In this document: piece by piece, positions 59,515-64,000 of the stretch | Position numbering within the stretch: the stretch's first letter is position 1 | How the letters are laid out: each line of letters opens with the position of its first letter | Source of the DNA: CAXBNB01 sp040151475 | Lineage (GTDB): Bacteria; Bacteroidota; Bacteroidia; Cytophagales; Cyclobacteriaceae | Assembly (NCBI RefSeq): GCF_040151475.1 | Contig: NZ_JBDKWG010000153.1 | Location: 62,001-126,000, forward strand | Length of the DNA stretch: 64,000 bases | Reading direction: 5' to 3' | Translations under genes and position numbers: made by a program | The notes under the pieces: generated by a model | Database searches by the model: none | The model's input: only the letters and a program-made list of their open reading frames with translations | Told to the model about the DNA's origin: nothing

Positions 59515-60927
59515 CTAAAGCTTAGCTCTATTGTCGAATGCTATTCGATCCTTAATAAAAGATTCGATTTGTTCCACACCAAGTTTTTTTGCTATAATCC
59601 TTTTATCTCTATCCAACACATAAATAGTCGGAGTTGTTCTCACATTGTACTGGCGCCTGAAATTACTTCTCGTAAAAGGATCAGCAGCATTTACCCAATC
59701 CAACTGATGTTCCTGAATAAACGCTTTCCATTTGTCAATATCTGTATCGGAATCTACAGCTAACACCTCTACTCCTTCCGATTGCAGTCCATGATAAATA
59801 TCCAGCAACACCGGCGTTTCTTTCTTGCAATGTCCGCAATCCGGACTGTAAAAAAACAATATAGTATAATTAGCAGGAATAGAGCTAAGGCTTATTGGGT
59901 CTTGTAATGTATCCAGCAAATTCAATCTGGGAGCAATCATTCCTATTTGATTTTCCCTATGAAAATCCATTTCTTCCCGAAGTTTCGTGAGCATTTCTTC
60001 ATCAGCCCATGGGGTTTTCCCTTTTAAATAGTAGTTTTCAGAAATATGAACAAATGCTTTATCCAGTCCCATTATTTTAGAATTCTGGTATTTTTGAAAA
60101 AAATACACCACCCAATACCTGAACATCTCTTCACTGTCTTTAGACTTATTGAGAATGTAATCGACGGAAGCAACTACCGAATCAGGAGTCTGAAAAGTAA
60201 CCTTATCCATATATTCCATGACTTTAGCATGAAAAATTGGAGCCCGCAAAGTCCCTTCGTCGTTGAAATCTATCCCATCAAAAAAATGATCCTTATAGTC
60301 GTTGTATAGCTTTCTTTTTTCTTCAACAGACATTCCCTCGGCTTGTGCTATATTTTGTTTTTGAGGTTCCATCAACCGTAACAGCACTGCGGCGTAATAC
60401 TCTTTATATAAGTTTTTCAGGCTGTCTCTTTTCGCCAGGTTTTCGTCTCCCAACTGTTCTGCCTTTTCATATATTGAGGTAGAGTCCTTCTTATTTTTTG
60501 CTTGTTTCAACTCTTCGGTCAGGCTTCTCATCTTGATCTGATGATCCTTCATCATCAATTGAAAAACCCTAAACACTTCATTTTCAAGAGAGTTATGGAT
60601 TTGCATACTTCCATAAGGATCAGACTTGGTGGTCTTAATTGAAAATTGCTGTTCATTTACTAAAAACTCAAAGTAGAAGCTCTTAGAGTAAAGAAAATAG
60701 ACTCCTTTTTTGAGCCTCTTGGTATTCGAAAAACTAACTTCTCCTTTTGGGCTCACCGATGATGTGTCCTGATAGTACCTTTTCTCACCAAAGTGATACC
60801 CCAAATAGGCGACACTGTCTTCCAAACCTTCAACTTGCAACCTGATATCGTATCGTTCATTCGACTGACCCGTTAATTGGTCTAGCGATACTACAGACAA
60901 AAGAATTAATAAAAATAATAAACGCAT
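59515..60927 (-). CDS. TlpA-like thiol-disulfide oxidoreductase with N-terminal DUF4369-type domain
   Basis: A 470-residue protein with a signal peptide (LLFLLILLSVVSLDQLTGQ). The N-terminal beta domain (RYDIRLQVEGLEDSVAYLGY) is DUF4369-like. A long helical middle part (about 115-320) is typical of DUF5106-bearing members. The thioredoxin domain (about 335-465) has its CxxC as Cys364-G-H-Cys367 in FFYSPDCGHCKKETPVLLDI and the cis-Pro region VRTTPTIYVLDRD. It is predicted to be exported and to reduce or shuffle disulfides in the periplasm or at the surface. It diverges from the potassium channel gene across a 279-bp gap. Confidence 0.9.
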   Translation of the reverse strand: MRLLFLLILLSVVSLDQLTGQSNERYDIRLQVEGLEDSVAYLGYHFGEKRYYQDTSSVSPKGEVSFSNTKRLKKGVYFLYSKSFYFEFLVNEQQFSIKTTKSDPYGSMQIHNSLENEVFRVFQLMMKDHQIKMRSLTEELKQAKNKKDSTSIYEKAEQLGDENLAKRDSLKNLYKEYYAAVLLRLMEPQKQNIAQAEGMSVEEKRKLYNDYKDHFFDGIDFNDEGTLRAPIFHAKVMEYMDKVTFQTPDSVVASVDYILNKSKDSEEMFRYWVVYFFQKYQNSKIMGLDKAFVHISENYYLKGKTPWADEEMLTKLREEMDFHRENQIGMIAPRLNLLDTLQDPISLSSIPANYTILFFYSPDCGHCKKETPVLLDIYHGLQSEGVEVLAVDSDTDIDKWKAFIQEHQLDWVNAADPFTRSNFRRQYNVRTTPTIYVLDRDKRIIAKKLGVEQIESFIKDRIAFDNRAKL

Positions 60928-61206
60928 CCTACCAAAATTAATATTATTCTATACGCAAAACGATTGGTACATAGGATTATATGCCCCTCCTTACATAAAA
61001 GTATGATCCAAATATAAACATTTAGTTTATGTTTATATTGCCCAAAAACTTTAGTTCGTGTAGAACTCAAATTACAAAAATAGTAAAAAGCAATATTGAA
61101 TACTGCCCATAGATATTATCAATAATATTATATTTACCAATCCGATTTTCATAAATTAACGGTAAATTTAGAGCATACTTATTTTAACTATTTCCAAAAT
61201 TACTAC

Positions 61207-62295
61207 GTGGTAAATCATTTAGAATCGCAAAAAATTAAGGGTTATTTGGTTAGGATTTTGATTGGGGCAATCATCTATTTTTTCCTGATCACTTTACTCA
61301 TTCATTTTGAAAGAGACAGCCAACAGTCGTCAATCGTTGACTACAGACATGCCATTTGGTACACAGTTGTCACTCTTACTACTGTAGGATATGGAGACTT
61401 GTATCCTGTAACCATCTTTGGGCAATATATAGGCTACATGTTTATCTTCCTCAGTTTAGGCGTTTACGGCTTATTAGTCGGTCAGTTTGCAAGTATAATA
61501 TCAACTATAAAAGAAAATAAAATGTTAGGCTACAATGGAACAACCCTCATGAATCATGTCGTAATAATAGGCTGGAATGAATTTAGCCAAATGGTGGCTG
61601 ATCAACTAATAGGAGCCGGAAAAGATGTGGCTATTGTGACCGACAAAAGAGAACATGTTGATCATATAAAAGAAAAATACCACAGAAATAGTGTTTTCAC
61701 CCTTTACAGCGATTTTCAAAATTATGAAATCCTTCATAAAGCCAATATCGAAGATTCAAGCGTGGTATTCGTAAACTTACCGGACGACACTGAAAAACTG
61801 GTGTACATTCTAAACCTCAAAAAAATCTATGAAAATCTGGAATATGTGGTGACCATTGAAAATGCCAACCTCAAAAACACATTCATCGGAGCTGGTGTAA
61901 CCAACGCCATTTCACCCAATGAGATTTCTTCTAAGATACTAGCCAGTTATATGTTTGAGCCGGATGTGGCTACTTACACCGAAGACATCATGTCATTTGC
62001 AAAACATGAAAATGATTATGACATCAAACAGTTTTTAGTAACACATGACAATCCGTATGTAAACAAGACATATCAGGAAACTTTTTTCGACCTTAAAAGA
62101 CGCTATAATACCATATTGATTGGGATAAGTAAAAAGGACAAATCCGGCAAACGAAAACTAATCAAGAACCCACTCGGAGAAGTAAATATTAACCTGGGAG
62201 ACTATCTTATAGTAATATTAAATGGTACTTCTTTCGACATCATACTCAAAGTATTCAATGTAGAAGAGGGTTTTTTCAGAGACGCAAAACGATAG
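61207..62295 (+). CDS. Two-TM potassium channel with RCK (TrkA-N) domain
   Basis: A 362-residue protein with a GTG start at 61207; no better ATG lies ahead of the first helix. Two membrane helices (about 14-33 and 74-97) flank the pore with the selectivity filter TTVGYGDLYP (residues 58-67). The cytoplasmic RCK domain begins HVVIIGWNEFSQMVADQLIG with a Rossmann nucleotide-binding pattern, followed by a TrkA-C-like end (GDYLIVILNGT). It forms a tetrameric K+ channel gated by a nucleotide or ion. A small lipoprotein gene follows after 2 bp. Confidence 0.92.
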   Translation: MVNHLESQKIKGYLVRILIGAIIYFFLITLLIHFERDSQQSSIVDYRHAIWYTVVTLTTVGYGDLYPVTIFGQYIGYMFIFLSLGVYGLLVGQFASIISTIKENKMLGYNGTTLMNHVVIIGWNEFSQMVADQLIGAGKDVAIVTDKREHVDHIKEKYHRNSVFTLYSDFQNYEILHKANIEDSSVVFVNLPDDTEKLVYILNLKKIYENLEYVVTIENANLKNTFIGAGVTNAISPNEISSKILASYMFEPDVATYTEDIMSFAKHENDYDIKQFLVTHDNPYVNKTYQETFFDLKRRYNTILIGISKKDKSGKRKLIKNPLGEVNINLGDYLIVILNGTSFDIILKVFNVEEGFFRDAKR

Positions 62296-62297
62296 AT

Positions 62298-62717
62298 ATG
62301 AATAAATCAGCAATAGTACTAATAATCGCAACATTCCTGCTTTTTTCTTGCGAGAACAGAGAGGTCAATCCTGAAAAAGGGCCTAATTTCAGTGAAATCC
62401 ACGAAAACATGGAATATCATTTTGATAAAATAAAAATAGACGGGTATGACTACCTCATATTAGAAAGAGACAGAAACAATCCTCATGAGGGGTTTGGGTT
62501 TATGGCATTGAATGGAACCCGGTTTGGAAGCAATCAGGATACTATTAAAGCATATCTAAAAACAGTACTGAAGGTTCAGGCGGAGCTTATGGCAAAATTA
62601 AATGAGGAAACAACCGAAGAGTCAGCGTCAAAAATTGATGAAATATTAAACAGCAATCTATCGCAAATAAAGACTTATGCAAGAAAAGATTCTACAAAAA
62701 GGAAGAGCAAAAACTAA
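62298..62717 (+). CDS. Hypothetical lipoprotein
   Basis: A 139-residue protein with a lipoprotein signal (VLIIATFLLFSCENRE, Cys18). The rest is polar with strands (EYHFDKIKIDGYDYLILERD) and a helical end (VQAELMAKLNEETTEESASK). I recognise no family. It starts 2 bp after the channel gene and ends inside a terminator, so it is cotranscribed with the channel. Whether it acts with the channel is not shown. Confidence 0.75.
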   Translation: MNKSAIVLIIATFLLFSCENREVNPEKGPNFSEIHENMEYHFDKIKIDGYDYLILERDRNNPHEGFGFMALNGTRFGSNQDTIKAYLKTVLKVQAELMAKLNEETTEESASKIDEILNSNLSQIKTYARKDSTKRKSKN

Positions 62718-62745
62718 CAGTTTTTGCTCTTCCTTTTTGTCTTTT
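62700..62745. terminator. Bidirectional terminator between the convergent lipoprotein and GPP34 genes
   Basis: A perfect 16-bp stem (62700-62715 with 62719-62734) and 3-base loop, with T residues on the plus side. The lipoprotein stop codon lies in the hairpin itself (62715-62717). It can serve both convergent genes, since its left flank is A-rich. Confidence 0.9.
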
Positions 62746-62759
62746 ATATACACTGTCTC

Positions 62760-63395
62760 CTAAATTTTGGCAAAATAAATTTTAAGATCTTCTAAAACGA
62801 TTTTAGTTTCATTATCCACTACTCCTATTTTTAATACATCCTTTGCTACCTTAATGGCATCAATCAATTCATCCTCATCAGGAAAAACTTCCTCCAGAAT
62901 TTTACAATAAGAAATCATACACATCAACACAACTACAGCAGGTGAAGGTTTTTGTCCCTTCAATACAACCGCTTTCAATACATCCCTGATTTCCTGTTCA
63001 AAAGCATAGTTTGCATTATCCATTCTTTCAGAGATTGGAATAAACAGAAGCTTGGTAGATTCGACACTCAATATTCCACGCTGTACCAGCAACTCTATTA
63101 TTTCATCCTGAATATGGTCAAATCCTGGAGCCAATCGATCAATAGTTTGCACCACTGAATCTCCTCCATTACCTATACCTTTCAAAACACTGTCTAATAT
63201 TTTATTCCCTGTACCGGAATTATCATTCATCACTATTTTACCCCCCTGAAAACTAACTTTCTTGGATAGAGACAACTCTAAAATACAACTAGCTATCAAT
63301 CCCTTATCTATTGAGTGCTCTGCAGCTGCCAACAGTCTTCCTTCATCATCATCTAATGCAATCAGCATTAATCCTTCTGCTATACTTAATTTCAT
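62760..63395 (-). CDS. GPP34 (GOLPH3/VPS74) family protein
   Basis: A 211-residue soluble helical protein. The opening SIAEGLMLIALDDDEGRLLA, then GLIASCILELSLSKKVSFQ, GKIVMNDNSGTGNKILDSVL and LVQRGILSVES, match the GPP34 family, known in eukaryotes for phosphatidylinositol-4-phosphate binding at the Golgi. The bacterial members are of unknown function, possibly membrane or lipid related. The neighbour upstream is a cation/proton antiporter gene. Confidence 0.8.
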   Translation of the reverse strand: MKLSIAEGLMLIALDDDEGRLLAAAEHSIDKGLIASCILELSLSKKVSFQGGKIVMNDNSGTGNKILDSVLKGIGNGGDSVVQTIDRLAPGFDHIQDEIIELLVQRGILSVESTKLLFIPISERMDNANYAFEQEIRDVLKAVVLKGQKPSPAVVVLMCMISYCKILEEVFPDEDELIDAIKVAKDVLKIGVVDNETKIVLEDLKIYFAKI

Positions 63396-63431
63396 AACTT
63401 GGTAGATTATTTTACTTCTTTTTTAAAAAAT

Positions 63432-64000
63432 TCAACTTTTCAGAATCTTCTCAATAGTCAATCCCTGAACTAAAATTGAGAAAACTACTACGGCATAAGT
63501 TGCTGCTACTATTAAATCTTTAACTGGAATACTGTCGGAAAGTGAAAGTGCCAAAGCTACAGAGATTCCCCCTCTCAGTCCACCCCAGGTAAGTATTATT
63601 ATAGATTTTTTCTCAAATTTTATCCCGAATAATTCCATCGCAACAACGGGCAAAGATACTCCCAAAAACCTTGCAATCAATACCACTACAATGGCTAATG
63701 CTCCTATTGTTATATATTCTGTTTCAAACGACTGAGCTATTACTATCATCTCCAGACCAATCAAAATAAACAAAATAGCATTTAGTGCCTCATCCAGTAA
63801 GTGCCAGAATTTAAATACATACTCACCTGTAGCATTGGCCAGATGTTCGCTCCTACCCTCATTGCCTATAAACAATCCCATAATTACCATTCCCAATGGC
63901 CCTGATACATGGAGTAATTCAGCCAGTCTGCCACCAACCATCACCAATGTCAAAGTAACCAATACTTCCAGCTCCACATGATCATTGTCTATATAGTCGA
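63432..64000 (-). CDS. CPA1-family cation/proton antiporter, C-terminal part (cut by window edge)
   Basis: The frame runs past the right edge. The visible ~190 residues start DYIDNDHVELEVLVTLTLV and continue with GPLGMVIMGLFIGNEGRSEH, NAILFILIGLEMIVIAQ, VVVLIARFLGVSLPV, ILTWGGLRGGISVALALSLS and ATYAVVVFSILVQGLTIEKI. These are the last helices of a CPA1-type Na+(K+)/H+ exchanger (NhaP/NHE class), including the conserved GGLRGGISVALAL motif. The first half of the transporter is outside the window. Confidence 0.93.
   Translation of the reverse strand, partial: DYIDNDHVELEVLVTLTLVMVGGRLAELLHVSGPLGMVIMGLFIGNEGRSEHLANATGEYVFKFWHLLDEALNAILFILIGLEMIVIAQSFETEYITIGALAIVVVLIARFLGVSLPVVAMELFGIKFEKKSIIILTWGGLRGGISVALALSLSDSIPVKDLIVAATYAVVVFSILVQGLTIEKILKS

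Overview
The window reads as chromosomal DNA of a Bacteroidota bacterium, most likely a free-living Cytophagales relative. The support is three ECF-sigma/FecR/SusC modules, SusD lipoproteins, a type IX secretion (T9SS) sorting tail, A-rich leaders in place of strong Shine-Dalgarno sites, Bacteroidota-type -7 boxes (TAnnTTTG) and AT-rich DNA. I saw no rRNA, tRNA, CRISPR array or prophage. The placement is inferred from gene content only.

Region 1 (1-35.7 kb, nearly all minus strand) holds three sigma-controlled uptake loci. Locus 1 is cut by the left edge: ECF sigma (2437-3015), FecR (1027-2112) and the N-terminus of a SusC receptor. Its sigma gene is bracketed by two copies of a ~155 bp MITE-like element, each with a 9-bp target duplication. 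Locus 2 (21.0 down to 3.4 kb) runs sigma, FecR, SusC, SusD, then a PcRGLX/YetA-like lyase with a T9SS tail, an esterase lipoprotein, a giant FG-GAP/ASPIC protein, a GH43-like protein and an amidohydrolase lipoprotein. It looks like a polysaccharide (possibly pectin-type) utilisation locus. Locus 3 (35.7 down to 21.2 kb) runs sigma, FecR, SusC, SusD, then a planctomycete-style DUF1549/DUF1553 cytochrome protein, a DUF1501 protein, an FAD oxidoreductase and a small FMN-bind-like protein. In all three loci a plus-strand terminator hairpin sits between fecR and susC, which is where Bacteroides loci carry cis-antisense RNAs.

Region 2 (36-50.8 kb, plus strand) is the most interesting part. An OmpA/TSP3 protein is followed by a seven-gene signalling operon: CheY-like receiver, H-NOX gas sensor, three-PAS histidine kinase, FIST sensor, second histidine kinase, Hpt protein and LytTR response regulator. 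Next come a WxL-like secreted subunit, a small outer-membrane barrel, and an operon of a DUF916/pilus-chaperone-like Ig protein, a 904-residue usher-like beta-barrel, two more secreted subunits and a stand-alone RNA polymerase alpha-CTD-like protein. Four promoters here share one design: two ACC-centred half-sites exactly 21 bp apart, with the second exactly 35 bp before a -7-like box. The -33 element is missing at the OmpA promoter, the one I examined for it. I infer a regulon of the local LytTR protein that links gas sensing to a surface-fibre or adhesin system, possibly a diderm version of the Gram-positive WxL/DUF916 system.

Region 3 (50.8-57.1 kb) is a secreted-protease-like cluster: WD40-caspase, an LPP20-like protein, a papain-family peptidase and a DUF4384 protein. 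Region 4 (57.2-64 kb) is ordinary housekeeping and membrane content: TIM-barrel isomerase-like protein, rhomboid, TerB-like protein, TlpA-like thioredoxin, RCK potassium channel, a lipoprotein, a GPP34-family protein and a truncated CPA1 cation/proton antiporter.
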